From Brucepastera parasyntrophica (lineage in GTDB: Bacteria; Spirochaetota; Spirochaetia; Treponematales; Treponemataceae), in NCBI RefSeq assembly GCF_022376835.1, contig NZ_CP084606.1, forward strand, positions 372,001-436,000: 64,000 nt of DNA, given 5' to 3'. The notes under the pieces were generated by a model that did not search any database, was not told the DNA's origin, and worked only from the letters and a program-made list of their open reading frames with translations. This document shows, piece after piece, positions 1-9,429 of the stretch. The position numbers and the translations under genes are program-made. Every line of letters starts with the position of its first letter. The stretch's first letter is position 1.

Positions 1-796
1 CTCCGACAGCCAAAAGCCGGTCCATTGTTCCGGTACGGACAAATTCAAACCAGGCGTCGGGCGCCTCGCTTCCCGGAAGATCATTCAGTCGGCTTACTCC
101 CAGGATTTGATTTTCCAGAATTGAAAGCCTGCAGGACCCGAGTTCACGTTTCCATAAAACACGCGACGGAAACAGCAGGTCAAGATGAATATTCGAGGAA
201 AAAACAGACCCGTTTCCGGAGATCCTGTTCATGCAAAGCCTGGACACGAGAATGGACGAGTCAAAACACTTTCCGTTAAATGAAACAAAAACAGGATTTG
301 TACCGATAATTGCGCACATTTTTTCAAGCAATTCAGGCTCGCCGGGGTAATCGGAAATCAGCAGCTGGTGAACCGCCAGGATTCCGGGTTCAGTAAACCG
401 GGCAAACCCGACCATAAAGGCAATTGTTCCCGCGCCGTGGGAGAGGCCGGTTGTTTCAATATCGAAAAAAACAAGGTTCCGCAAAAAAGAATAAGAGGTC
501 TCTTCATCTGATTGGTCCGGTAAGAAGACGGGAAACTTTTCAAGCAGTTTTTTTTCACGCGGAAACAAAAGCGGCAGGGATGCGGAAAAACCGGAGCGGA
601 AACAGGGGATATTTGCGTAATGGATCCGCTCATAGAGAAAGGGCGCAGTGTTTTCCCAGCCGGGCAAATAAGGCGAAGCGAAACCGGCAACGGTCTCCGC
701 TTCCCCGCTTACGATGACATTCTGCAATTCCGCGCCGTTTTTTCGCTCTTTTTCCCTGATCCGGTTAAGTCGGCCGGAAAGACGGGAGTTCGCCAT
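1..796 (-). CDS. MrfB (YprB)-like RNase H-fold exonuclease, partial at window edge
   Basis: The frame opens at an ATG that overlaps the stop of the upstream helicase gene (ATGA overlap) and stays open through base 1, so the C-terminus lies outside the window. About 265 residues are visible. The motif DIETTGLSHGAGT near residue 112 is an exonuclease-type Exo I motif. It is followed by NGKCFD near residue 179 (Exo II-like) and HLDLLFPSR near 206, the typical order of the YprB/MrfB family, predicted 3'-5' exonucleases of the RNase H-like fold. In Bacillus subtilis MrfB works with the helicase MrfA in repair of mitomycin-type DNA damage. The overlapping pair here suggests the same partnership, which is an inference. 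The family call is firm; the substrate is not visible from sequence. Confidence 0.8.
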   Translation of the reverse strand, partial: MANSRLSGRLNRIREKERKNGAELQNVIVSGEAETVAGFASPYLPGWENTAPFLYERIHYANIPCFRSGFSASLPLLFPREKKLLEKFPVFLPDQSDEETSYSFLRNLVFFDIETTGLSHGAGTIAFMVGFARFTEPGILAVHQLLISDYPGEPELLEKMCAIIGTNPVFVSFNGKCFDSSILVSRLCMNRISGNGSVFSSNIHLDLLFPSRVLWKRELGSCRLSILENQILGVSRLNDLPGSEAPDAWFEFVRTGTMDRLLAVG

Positions 797-3143
797 CAGT
801 TTTTATCTCCCGGAGAACCGGAGACAAGGTTCTTCAAAAGTCCGGCGGCGGAAGATTTTATAAGAGGATTTTCCGAATGAACTCCGATACAGGACGGGCA
901 GCCATATTCACAGGGACAGTTTTGGATTTGATCAATGGACGCCTGTATAATTGCCGGCAGACTTTCATTAAAAGCGTCAGCCAGACCGGAACCTCCGGGA
1001 ACTCTGTCAAAAAAGTATAAAACAGGTCCCGAGAAATGAAGGTCACGGATACGCGGCCAGACCCCAATATCTCTGCTGTCGCACAGCAAAAAGACCGGGG
1101 CGACGGAACGCATCAGAGTCCCCATACCTGACAGAATTTCACCCAGGTCTGCGTCATCAAGCCCCGAACCTTCCATATCATGAAGCGGAAAAAAACGGTT
1201 ATCCAAAAGAAGCATAACGCCCCTGGTTTCCATTTCTTCGGCATCAAGCGCTATTTCACCGAACCCTATGTTTTCATGTGTATGAAAACGCAGTTTCTTG
1301 AATTTTGCCACCTGGGTCCGGACCAGTATATCGCCGACAGCGATTGAAAGTTTTTCCGGAAGATAGGAAACAATGGAATCTTCCGTCAAAACCTGTATGT
1401 CGGTTTTAACCACACCGTCGGTAAAGTAATTGATTTCAACCTCGGTTACTTCAGCCCGCCTGTTCGGAATATCAAGCAGGGTAACCATATACTGCCGTCC
1501 GAGGTGAATATACACGGCATTCGGAAACAGCATTTCCTTTGCCGAAGGACGGTCCATTTCTCCTATTACGGTATTCCTTCCCTCTGTTATATCAACAATT
1601 ACAACATTATCAGCCGTTGCGGAACGGAGACTGATTCCTTCGGAAGGAAATGACCGGTCAGACCAGTGCCACCTTCCGGCCGTATGCCTGACAATACCGT
1701 CTTCCTCAAGCGCGGACAGTATTTCCACTGTTTCAGGCGGAAAAGCAGCCTGCACGTGAGGCGACGTGAGTTCCGCATCGGTAAAGGGCAGCTCAAAAGC
1801 GGCGCATTTTACATGATCAGTCAGCACATAAGGATTCTCGGGGTCAATCTGTGCGGTTTCATGCGGGCGGTCAAAAAAGTAATCGGGATGTGTAATAATA
1901 AACTGGTCCAGAGGTGATGAGGAGGCGATAAAAACAACCACCGATTCGGTCTGCCTGCGTCCGGCCCGGCCCGACTGTTGCCAGAATGAGGAAAAAGAAC
2001 CCGGAAACCCCGCAACAATCGCGGCGTCAAGTCCGCCTATGTCAATGCCCAACTCAAGCGCATTTGTGGAAACAACCCCTGAATGGTTCCTTCGCGCAAA
2101 CCTTTTTCAATTGTTCTGCGTTCCAGAGGGAGAAGCCCTCCCCGGTACGGGACTACAGTAATCCCCTCATTACCGGTATACATATTTTCCAGGGAGTCAT
2201 TTATATACGAAGCTATTACTTCAGTCTTTATTCTCGAATGGGCAAAGAGAATTGTTTTTACATTTTTTCTGAGAAAGGCAAGGGCCCATCTCTGGCTTTC
2301 ATTAATAACGCCCCGTCTGATCCCCTGAACGGCGTCGATAAGGGGCGGATTATACAAAACAATGGTCTTTTTACCGGAAGGAGCGCCGTTTTCATCAATA
2401 AGTTTAACGGGTGCGCCTATCAGTTTTTGCGCAAGTTCAGCAGGATTTCCTATTGTAGCGGAACACAGGATAAAGGTTGGTTTTGAACCATAAAAATCCG
2501 CGACACGCATAATCCGCCGGATGAGATTGGCCATATGGCTTCCGAATATGCCGCGGTATGTATGCATTTCATCTATAACAATATATTTCAGATTGACAAA
2601 AAAATGGGTCCATTTTGTATGGTTCGGGAGAATTCCGGCGTGCATCATATCAGGATTCGAAATAACAATACGGCCCTTGTCCCGTGCGTCCGCGCGTACA
2701 GACTGGGGCGTATCGCCGTCATATATGCAGACACGCAAGGGCGTCTGTTCCGCTGAATTTTGAAAATAACCGAACAGATCATTAATTTCACTCTGCTGGT
2801 CCTGGCTCAGGGCCTTTGTCGGAAAAAGATACAGGGCCCGCGCATTGGGATCCTCAAGAAGGGCCTGGATAACAGGCAGATTATAACACAGGGTTTTCCC
2901 TGACGCGGTGGGCGTAACTATTACCGTATGCCCGCCCGTACGGGCTGAAACATAGGAAGCCGCCTGATGTGAATAGAGGCTGTTTAATCCCCGGGAACGG
3001 CAGGCCGCCAAAAGGCGGGGGTTCAGGTCAGCAGGAAAAGGCACATACTGTCCTTCTCTTTCAGGGATAACCCTTACTACCGGAATATAGGGCGCAAAGG
3101 CGGGATCTTTGATAATCCCGCCGGTAATCTCAGAACTGTTCAT
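796..3143 (-). CDS. MrfA (YprA)-like DEAD/DEAH-box DNA helicase, frameshifted
   Basis: A superfamily 2 helicase in two overlapping frames. The N-terminal half has Walker A TPTASGKT (about residue 80) and the motif II variant DEMH. The C-terminal half has GIDIGGLDAAI, QSGRAGRRQ and a terminal Cys cluster CPCEYGCPSC typical of the YprA/MrfA DUF1998 region. The frames join at positions 2076-2079, where a C run of four (G in the coding strand) is one base short. Adding one restores GVVSTNALELGIDIG and gives about 782 aa, normal for the family. The start at 3143 is preferred because a promoter-like TTGCAT-16-TATACT lies just upstream, leaving almost no leader. It overlaps the MrfB-like gene by an ATGA. 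A consensus error is more likely than a true pseudogene. Confidence 0.8.
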
Positions 3144-3151
3144 TATGTTCG

Positions 3152-3179
3152 AGTATATCATAAACGAAGCGCTATGCAA
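3152..3179 (-). promoter_or_regulatory. Promoter of the mrfA-like gene, near-leaderless
   Basis: Minus strand: TTGCAT (3174-3179), 16-nt spacer, TATACT (3152-3157), then 8 nt to the ATG at 3143. No Shine-Dalgarno sequence is visible. Confidence 0.5.
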
Positions 3180-3300
3180 AATCTTATTTTATATTCATAT
3201 TGACATAACGGAATTTTATGCCGATACATTAATCAAAGAGATAAAATTCAGGCGCGGGGCTGTCAGACATTTTAGCCGCGCTTAACTCCGAGGATGTAAC

Positions 3301-3741
3301 ATGCTGCAGAATATTGTGTTTCAGGATAACTTATATCAGTTGTCCCAGTCACTGGACACGCTGTCAGAAGGACTTATGCTTGAACTGCAAAAAGAATACT
3401 TTTTTGATAAAATCGTTGATGATATTCTTTTTTTTGATAACATAATACAGAAAATGTACAAGCAAATTCAAATGAACCCGAACCTGGGGGAATATACCCG
3501 GCTGCTCCGCAATTTATATTCATGCCAGGAACGGTATATAAAAATTATTGATTCCATACTGCAGGGACAGACAGCCATGAAAGAAAGTTTTATACCGCTT
3601 ATGCCCAAACTCCAGACAATCAGAAATCTCCAGCGCTCAATAAGAGAACAAATACTTAAGGAAATGCAAAAAGGCGCTAAAAATACCGATGCAAGAGACA
3701 TAGTATCGAGCAATGAGTTGAATGAACTTCTCAACTTCTGA
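3301..3741 (+). CDS. Conserved-looking hypothetical protein, helical
   Basis: A 146-aa soluble protein of unknown function, rich in Leu, Gln, Glu and Ile with heptad-like spacing, so probably mostly alpha-helical. There is no signal peptide, membrane segment or recognisable catalytic motif. GAGG lies 8 nt before the ATG, and a TTGACA sits at 3200-3205 upstream as a possible -35. The gene ends 12 nt before a flavoprotein gene that appears to have its own promoter inside this gene's 3' end. I do not recognise the family. A role tied to the flavoprotein cannot be claimed from position alone. Confidence 0.7.
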   Translation: MLQNIVFQDNLYQLSQSLDTLSEGLMLELQKEYFFDKIVDDILFFDNIIQKMYKQIQMNPNLGEYTRLLRNLYSCQERYIKIIDSILQGQTAMKESFIPLMPKLQTIRNLQRSIREQILKEMQKGAKNTDARDIVSSNELNELLNF

Positions 3742-3747
3742 TACTAT
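3718..3747 (+). promoter_or_regulatory. Promoter giving a leaderless mRNA for the flavoprotein gene
   Basis: TTGAAT (3718-3723), 18-nt spacer, TACTAT (3742-3747), then exactly 6 nt to the ATG at 3754. That puts the predicted +1 at or next to the start codon. No Shine-Dalgarno sequence is present. Confidence 0.45.
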
Positions 3748-3753
3748 GTATAT

Positions 3754-5037
3754 ATGAAATACGACTGTCTTATCGTCGGTTCCGGACCCGCCGGACTCGG
3801 CGCGGCTTTTGAAATTCTTTCAGTTAAACCTGATGCAAAAATCCTGCTCCTGGAACGCGAAAAAATATCCTCGGGCGGACTCCGCAATGACTGTAAAATG
3901 AACTTCACCTGGCCGACAGGTTTTCCCGAAGAATACTGGGATAAAGATACCGCGGGGTCCTATTTGTCCCGGGTTGAATCCTTTCTGAACCCGGAAATTC
4001 TGCCCCAGAAAAATCTCTCTACCTATGAAAAACGCGCGGGCAGGATAGGTGTGGAACTTATACTCATACGTCAGTCCCATCTCGGTACCGACGGGGGACT
4101 CAAACTGATCAGGGAATTGCTGGAACGCCTTGAAAAGGCCGGAGTTGAAATCTGTCTTCAGGAAGCGCTCGTATCGGTTGATAAAAAAAACAGCATAGCC
4201 AGGACGGATAAACGTGAAATTGCATATAAACAGATGATTGTCGCGCCCGGACGGCATGGTTTTGATTTTCTGCGCAAGTTCATGAAGGAAAATGATATTC
4301 CGTATACGGACAACAGTATTGATGTCGGAGTCCGGGTTGAAACAAAAATAGAAAACTACCCTATTGTCAAAGACTATTATGATCCGAAATTTCTATTTCC
4401 CGAACGCACCCGGACATTCTGTACCAATTCGGGAGCGGCCCACGTGGTTCAGGAAAAATACACCACATCAACCGGACAGATATATTACAGCGTAAACGGT
4501 CACGCCTTTTCCAATGAGAAAGCAGCAAACGGGTTAGTTAATTTTGCCGTTCTGCGCAGTGTTGAGTTCACCCAGCCCCTTGCCTCGGGACAGGATTACG
4601 CGGAATTTCTGGCGTCACTTGCCATGCTCACGGGAGGCGGACATCCTATTATGCAGAGGATAGGCGATTTCAGACTCGCAAAGCGAACGACAAAAGAAGG
4701 ACTAAACGGTGATCTGTACGACTTTAAACCCTCCCTGCCGACCTGTACTCCGGGAGATATAAGCCTGGCAATCCCGGCCAAATTTCTGCGTTCAATCTGG
4801 AGAGCATTAAAGCAGCTTGATACTATAGTTCCCGGTGTTCTGCATCCCGCGACTATTATGTACTATCCGGAAATCAAACTGTATGCGAATAAACCCCATT
4901 TTCTGGACCGGTATTTCCGGGCTACCGAAAACATATATCTGATTGGCGACGGCGCGGGAACATCCCGGGGAATTACCGGCGCGTGGGCGTCGGGAATCCG
5001 GGCAGCAGACGGTATAAAACTGCAAATGGGCTGGTAA
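3754..5037 (+). CDS. FAD-dependent dehydrogenase, COG2509-like
   Basis: A 427-aa flavoprotein. The N-terminal dinucleotide-binding motif GSGPAGLGAAFE at residues 9-20 binds FAD. The C-terminal segment YLIGDGAGTSRGITGAW contains the GDG(A)G motif that closes the FAD site. The length and the YSVNGHAFSNEKAANGLVNF-type middle resemble the uncharacterised COG2509 dehydrogenases found in many anaerobes. There is no membrane segment, so it should be cytosolic. No specific substrate can be assigned. Its stop is one base before the rsmD start, so the two are probably co-transcribed. Confidence 0.75.
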   Translation: MKYDCLIVGSGPAGLGAAFEILSVKPDAKILLLEREKISSGGLRNDCKMNFTWPTGFPEEYWDKDTAGSYLSRVESFLNPEILPQKNLSTYEKRAGRIGVELILIRQSHLGTDGGLKLIRELLERLEKAGVEICLQEALVSVDKKNSIARTDKREIAYKQMIVAPGRHGFDFLRKFMKENDIPYTDNSIDVGVRVETKIENYPIVKDYYDPKFLFPERTRTFCTNSGAAHVVQEKYTTSTGQIYYSVNGHAFSNEKAANGLVNFAVLRSVEFTQPLASGQDYAEFLASLAMLTGGGHPIMQRIGDFRLAKRTTKEGLNGDLYDFKPSLPTCTPGDISLAIPAKFLRSIWRALKQLDTIVPGVLHPATIMYYPEIKLYANKPHFLDRYFRATENIYLIGDGAGTSRGITGAWASGIRAADGIKLQMGW

Positions 5038-5038
5038 A

Positions 5039-5566
5039 ATGAGAATAACCGGTGGAAGTCTGTGCGGCAGAACAGTGGAATGTCCGGCAGGAATTATCCG
5101 GCCCGCTATGGACAGAATGAGGGAATCCTTCTTTGCCATTCTGGGAGATTTAACCGGAAAATCTTTTCTCGATATGTTCAGCGGATCGGGAATCTGCGCG
5201 CTTGAAGCTTCATCGCGCGGCGCTGATCCGGTATATCTTGTTGAAAAAGACCCTCTCAAAGTTGAAACAATTCTGAAAAATGTATCAATGGCTCCCCGGA
5301 GAATAGAATGCAAATTCCAGCCCGTGGAACTGTTTCTCAAACGCTCAAAAATGCAGTTTGATATAATCTACTTTGATCCGCCCTTTCCCTACCGTTTTCA
5401 TGCGGAAATGATCGCGCGCTGCGGAGAACTGGCTGTTTTAAAACCGGGCGGACTCGCAATAATTCACCGGCCAAAAGAATGTATCCTTCCCGATACGATC
5501 GGTGTTATGAAGAGGAGAGATCAGCGTGAATATGGACGGTCAATTCTTGACTTTTATGGTAAATGA
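5039..5566 (+). CDS. rsmD: 16S rRNA (guanine966-N2)-methyltransferase RsmD
   Basis: A 175-aa SAM-dependent methyltransferase. It starts MRITGGSLCGR and has the RsmD-type segment RPAMDRMRESFFAIL. The SAM-binding FLDMFSGSGICALEASSRGA (about residues 43-62) and the catalytic DPPFPY (about residue 115) are both present. RsmD methylates N2 of G966 in helix 31 of 16S rRNA on the small subunit. Its length is normal for the family. It begins immediately after the flavoprotein stop (TAAAATG) and probably depends on that transcript. The assignment is secure. Confidence 0.88.
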   Translation: MRITGGSLCGRTVECPAGIIRPAMDRMRESFFAILGDLTGKSFLDMFSGSGICALEASSRGADPVYLVEKDPLKVETILKNVSMAPRRIECKFQPVELFLKRSKMQFDIIYFDPPFPYRFHAEMIARCGELAVLKPGGLAIIHRPKECILPDTIGVMKRRDQREYGRSILDFYGK

Positions 5567-5622
5567 TAATTTTACACTAAATCATTTTTTCTTGCTTGAA
5601 AAATATAGTAAAGTTTCTTATT

Positions 5623-5976
5623 ATGAATGATGGGGGACTCTTGAATTCAAAAAATTTGGATGAATTTTCACGCTTCACAAATGAAGGTTTGATCAAATCA
5701 ACTGATTCCCCCCTGCAAGGGCTGACATCAGAACAAAAAGCACTTCTAAATAGAAAAGGTAATGAACTTTTTAACCAAGGGGAGGTAGAAAGCGCAAAGA
5801 GAATTTTCATTACAACCGGTTATTCAGACGGATTAACGCGGGTCGGGGACTTTTATACTGAAAAGGACAAACCGATTGATGCGCTGAAAATGTACTGGTT
5901 GGCCCATAATAAACGTAAGGCAGAGCCAATAATTGAAAAGTTAGCTTTGATGATAGAATCAATTATTTCAATATAA
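5623..5976 (+). CDS. Small hypothetical protein, single TPR-like unit
   Basis: A 117-aa protein counted from the ATG at 5623; a TTG at 5596 in the same frame would add nine residues. The N-terminal 45 residues are low in hydrophobics. The remainder (LNRKGNELFNQGEVESAKRIF and the DALKMYWLAHN segment) resembles a short alpha-alpha repeat of TPR character. It lies 11 nt before the larger TPR protein, suggesting a two-gene unit. TATAGT at 5604-5609 could be a -10 box. No enzymatic motif or export signal is seen, and the function is unknown. Confidence 0.6.
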   Translation: MNDGGLLNSKNLDEFSRFTNEGLIKSTDSPLQGLTSEQKALLNRKGNELFNQGEVESAKRIFITTGYSDGLTRVGDFYTEKDKPIDALKMYWLAHNKRKAEPIIEKLALMIESIISI

Positions 5977-5987
5977 AGAGGTTAAAA

Positions 5988-7130
5988 ATGGTAGATTTAT
6001 TGTCCGACATGCCGCCGATACCCGAACCGACGGCAGGAATTACGGAAGAAGAAAAGAAATTCAACGAAATCGCTGAATTATCAAAAAACGGGTACCTGCT
6101 CCTCAAAGATAGTCATGTCGATGAGGCGGAAAATGCATTCCGGAAAATTCTGGATCTTGAAACCGATAATAATTATGCCCTGGTAGGGCTCGGTGACGCG
6201 GCCAGAAAACGCAATCATTTCCGGGAGGCGGTAGACTATTATACAAAATGTCTATCGTATCATCCTGGAAATAATTACGCACTTTTCGGACTTGCAGACT
6301 GTTACAAGGCTTTGAACCAATACAACAAAGCCATCGAGATTTGGGAACAGTATCTCCAGCATGATGACCGGAATATTACTGTTCTTACCAGAGTTGCGGA
6401 CGCTTACCGGAAAATCCGCGACTTCAAACAATCCAAAATTCTGTATCTTAGAGTTCTCGACGTGGAAGATAACAATCCCTATGCGCTTATAGGATTGGGA
6501 CATCTGCATTATGACTTTAAGGAGTACCGTGACGCGCTGTATTACTGGCAGAAAATGCTTGACCTGAATGATGATGCCATCGATATCCGCGTACTCACGT
6601 CAATCGGAAACTGTCACCGAAAACTGAAAACCTATGATCAGGGAATCTACTATTTCCAGCGGGCGCTCAGGATGGATCCGAATAACTTTTATGCTCTTTT
6701 CGGCTTGGCTGACTGCTACAGGGGAATGAACCAGCAATTCCGTTCCGTGGAATACTGGAACAAAATCCTCGAAAAAGACCCGAATAATAAAGTTATTCTT
6801 ACCAGAGCCGGAGATGCGTACAGGAATTTAGGTGATTATGAACTTGCACAGGATTATTACCAGCGCGCCTTCGATATTGAATTTGATGTATATGCAGTTC
6901 TCGGACTTGCAATGATCAGCAAAATTCAGGGGAAATATGATGAGGCCGCGGTAAGTCTTTCAAGATTGCTGCAATCTGATCCGCGTAACTACCGTTTGTA
7001 TCTTGAACTTGCAGAATGCCATTCAAATTGCGGAGATAAAAAGAAAGCAATTGATATTCTGCAGGAATTCCAGAAATTCGGCATCAGAAATCAGTTAATT
7101 TCCGAAATGCTTGAAAAGTTAAGGGAATAG
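5988..7130 (+). CDS. Tetratricopeptide-repeat protein
   Basis: A 380-aa protein made almost wholly of TPR units. The phrase NNYAL(F/V)GL(A/G)D recurs every 68-70 residues or so, for example near residues 61, 95, 164 and 233. Pro/Asp-rich turns such as DPNN occur between helices. The first 20 residues (acidic, with PPIPEP) look disordered. There is no signal peptide or membrane segment, so it is probably a cytosolic scaffold. GAGG stands 6 nt before the ATG. It follows the small TPR-like protein closely and is followed by rlmN after 10 nt. Binding partners cannot be inferred. Confidence 0.8.
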   Translation: MVDLLSDMPPIPEPTAGITEEEKKFNEIAELSKNGYLLLKDSHVDEAENAFRKILDLETDNNYALVGLGDAARKRNHFREAVDYYTKCLSYHPGNNYALFGLADCYKALNQYNKAIEIWEQYLQHDDRNITVLTRVADAYRKIRDFKQSKILYLRVLDVEDNNPYALIGLGHLHYDFKEYRDALYYWQKMLDLNDDAIDIRVLTSIGNCHRKLKTYDQGIYYFQRALRMDPNNFYALFGLADCYRGMNQQFRSVEYWNKILEKDPNNKVILTRAGDAYRNLGDYELAQDYYQRAFDIEFDVYAVLGLAMISKIQGKYDEAAVSLSRLLQSDPRNYRLYLELAECHSNCGDKKKAIDILQEFQKFGIRNQLISEMLEKLRE

Positions 7131-7140
7131 TTTATATTTT

Positions 7141-8178
7141 ATGTGTTCACATTCACATATGGAAAAGGCTCTCTCAGGGATGCTCCCTGAGGAGCTTTTT
7201 TCTTTTATGCAGTTTGATAAACCCTTCAGAGCCCGGCAGATATTCAAATGGATTGCCGCCGGAGCGAAAACCTTTGATGAAATGACAAATCTTTCCCTTG
7301 CGGACCGGACCGGTTTTGACGGAAAGTATAGTATATATTCAACAAAGGTTTCCCGGACAGAAAAGGATCCTGACGGTACAGTAAAGCTGCAAATCTCGCT
7401 TGCAGACGGAACCGCTGTTGAAACAGTCCTGCTTACGGACGCGGCTGGCAGAAAAACCGCCTGTGTTTCCTGCCAGGTGGGGTGCCCCCTGCACTGCGCC
7501 TTCTGCAGAACAGGAGATATGGGATTTTCAAGGAATCTCAGTACCGGCGAAATTGTCGAACAGTTTCTCCATCTGGAAGCAATTGCCGGCAGGCTCGACA
7601 ACATCGTCTTTATGGGCATGGGAGAACCGATGCTCAATCTGCCTGCAATCAGAAAAACTGTGGAAATTTTAACGCATCCTGAAGGCCGGGGGCTGTCCCG
7701 CAAACGGATAACTGTCTCTACCGCGGGGATTTGCGAAGGTATTTATTCCCTCGCCGATGAGGGACCTGATATACGGCTGGCTGTCTCGCTCACCGCTGCG
7801 GACGACGGACTCCGGTCAGAATTGATGCCGGTAAATAAGGCCAATCCCCTTTCGGCACTCAAAGAGGCGGTCAAGTATTACAATGAAAAAACAGGCAGAC
7901 GGGTGACCCTTGAAATACCATTGCTTGGAGGAATAAACACAGACCGGAAGATGGCCGGAAAGCTTGCGGTTTTCTCGGAAAACCTGAATGTCCATATTAA
8001 TGTAATTCCCTGGAATTCCGTGCCGTCTTTGCCGTTTACTTCACCTCCGTCAGCCGAAACGACCGCTTTTGTTAAAACGCTTGAGGAATATGGTCTGAAC
8101 ATAACAGTCAGAAAAAAGCGCGGAAAAAAAATAGGCGGGGCCTGCGGACAGCTTGGAATCAGCAGGGCGCCTGATTAA
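7141..8178 (+). CDS. rlmN: 23S rRNA/tRNA adenine-C2 methyltransferase RlmN
   Basis: A 345-aa radical SAM enzyme. It has the CxxxCxxC cluster motif as C115-PLH-C119-AF-C122, the downstream MGMGEPMLN motif (about residue 160), and the conserved C-terminal Cys in GGACGQL that forms the methyl-transfer intermediate. RlmN methylates C2 of A2503 in 23S rRNA and A37 of some tRNAs. The length fits the family. No clear Shine-Dalgarno sequence precedes the ATG; TATATT lies only 2 nt upstream. It converges on the small lipoprotein gene with 24 nt between the stops. Confidence 0.9.
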   Translation: MCSHSHMEKALSGMLPEELFSFMQFDKPFRARQIFKWIAAGAKTFDEMTNLSLADRTGFDGKYSIYSTKVSRTEKDPDGTVKLQISLADGTAVETVLLTDAAGRKTACVSCQVGCPLHCAFCRTGDMGFSRNLSTGEIVEQFLHLEAIAGRLDNIVFMGMGEPMLNLPAIRKTVEILTHPEGRGLSRKRITVSTAGICEGIYSLADEGPDIRLAVSLTAADDGLRSELMPVNKANPLSALKEAVKYYNEKTGRRVTLEIPLLGGINTDRKMAGKLAVFSENLNVHINVIPWNSVPSLPFTSPPSAETTAFVKTLEEYGLNITVRKKRGKKIGGACGQLGISRAPD

Positions 8179-8202
8179 CAGGATGCCTTCCGATTTTTCC
8201 GG

Positions 8203-8573
8203 TTACCGGAGAAGTTCGGCGGCTGTCTGGGCCTGTTCATAATTCGAATATAAGTGCACTGAAGGCCCGGGGATCCATCCATCATCAATATTTATCCAGA
8301 TTATCTGTGAATTTCCCGATTTCAGGATTCTTCTCCCCTTAACTTCGAAAATACTTCCGCGTCTGCCGTGGGAAACAGTTATCCCGTCTTCTCCCGGTTT
8401 ATCCCGGATTGAGATGTAGGGATCCACAATAAGGGCAAACCGCGCGCTATCCGAAACAGCGGAAGTTTCGGGTAAGGTGATTGTTCCTATTGTATCCTTT
8501 TTTTGCATGAACCCAAGGCTGCGGCGGACAGAAAAATACACAGGAATATAAAAAAAATAAAACGGTATTTCAT
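8203..8573 (-). CDS. Small SH3-like lipoprotein, frameshifted in a poly-A tract
   Basis: Read from the ATG at 8573, the frame begins MKYRFIFFIFLCIFLSAAAL and then GSC, a signal peptide with a lipobox LGSC. It hits a stop eight codons later. The body of the protein (PETSAVSDSARFALIVDPYISIRDKP onward) lies in the neighbouring frame. The junction is a run of seven T at 8498-8504 (A in the coding strand) directly after the lipobox Cys. An eighth base would fuse them into a 123-aa lipoprotein beginning C-KKKDT. The mature part has an SH3-like look (SIRDKPGEDG, IWINIDDGWIPG). It is last in the five-gene minus-strand cluster. Either the consensus is short by one base or the tract switches expression. 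Confidence 0.6.
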
Positions 8574-8575
8574 TT

Positions 8576-8962
8576 TCAATGTAAATCCTTCAAAAAAGGA
8601 AAAAGCTTGCGGTCGGAATCAACAAAGGGCATCTTTTCAATTTCTTCAAGCGTCGCCCACTTTATTTCGGAATGTTCTGTCAGTTTGACGGCGGAATCAT
8701 CGGCAATCCTGACAGTAAAGGCAAGCAGGCGGACCGGGCCGTTTTTATTGGAAAAATCAATGGAGGCTATATACTGTTCGGGGACGGCCTCAATTCCCAT
8801 TTCCTCCCGGAGTTCGCGGACTATCGCTGACTCGGGAGTTTCGCCTTCATCAACCTTTCCTCCGGGAAATTCCCAGCGTCCCCCCATTTCGCCCTCAGGC
8901 AGCCGGTGTCCGATAAGAAATTTGCCGGAAGAACACATTATTGCCGCAACAGACTCTCTCAT
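8576..8962 (-). CDS. Nudix hydrolase, MutT-like
   Basis: A 128-aa protein with a complete Nudix box around residues 33-55: GGKVDEGE, then RELREEMG with all catalytic Glu residues. Preceding residues GRWEFPGGK are typical of MutT-type enzymes that hydrolyse oxidised or non-canonical nucleoside triphosphates. The start at 8962 is chosen because AAGGA lies 6 nt upstream; a longer frame to 9055 would run into the upstream gene. Its stop is 2 nt from the lipoprotein start. The Nudix fold is certain; the substrate (for example 8-oxo-dGTP) is an inference. Confidence 0.82.
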   Translation of the reverse strand: MRESVAAIMCSSGKFLIGHRLPEGEMGGRWEFPGGKVDEGETPESAIVRELREEMGIEAVPEQYIASIDFSNKNGPVRLLAFTVRIADDSAVKLTEHSEIKWATLEEIEKMPFVDSDRKLFPFLKDLH

Positions 8963-8976
8963 AAGATCCTTGCGGA

Positions 8977-9393
8977 TTAAATAAACAGTACTTGCGGGAA
9001 AAGAAGATGAAGAACCGCTGCAGCAAGCATTACATAACCGACATACTGCTTCCATGATATGATTTTCTGAGCAAAATTCGGCAGGGGCTTTTCATCCGTA
9101 GTTTCGGGGCGGCTCTTGTAATATTCATATACCAGAATGAATCCGCCGACCAGACCGGCACAGGCAGGGAAAATATCGCCGATAACGGGAACATCCCCGC
9201 GGACTACCGTCACGAGCTTGAGGAAACCTGTTATCATGGTTAAAAGGCCGAGAACAAATCGGAAAGTTCTATTCTGTACAATTACTAAAAGGCCTTCCTG
9301 GACCGGCGAACCGGAGGACAATTTATCGGAAAAAACAAGGACCAGACCGGTAATTGCATTAAAAAGAACGGAAAAGAAATAAAACTGCAGCAT
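8977..9393 (-). CDS. Small integral membrane protein of unknown function
   Basis: A 138-aa protein with about four hydrophobic segments: residues 3-22, 45-65, 75-92 and 117-135. Charged residues fall between them, including a soluble patch YEYYKSRPETTDEKPLPNF. This indicates an inner-membrane protein without a cleavable signal. AGGAG lies upstream of the start. It lies in the middle of the minus-strand cluster between a single-span protein and the Nudix gene. I do not recognise the family. Confidence 0.65.
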   Translation of the reverse strand: MLQFYFFSVLFNAITGLVLVFSDKLSSGSPVQEGLLVIVQNRTFRFVLGLLTMITGFLKLVTVVRGDVPVIGDIFPACAGLVGGFILVYEYYKSRPETTDEKPLPNFAQKIISWKQYVGYVMLAAAVLHLLFPQVLFI

Positions 9394-9429
9394 TTTTTCA
9401 CTCCTGTAAGATTAAGAATATAAAAAAGT

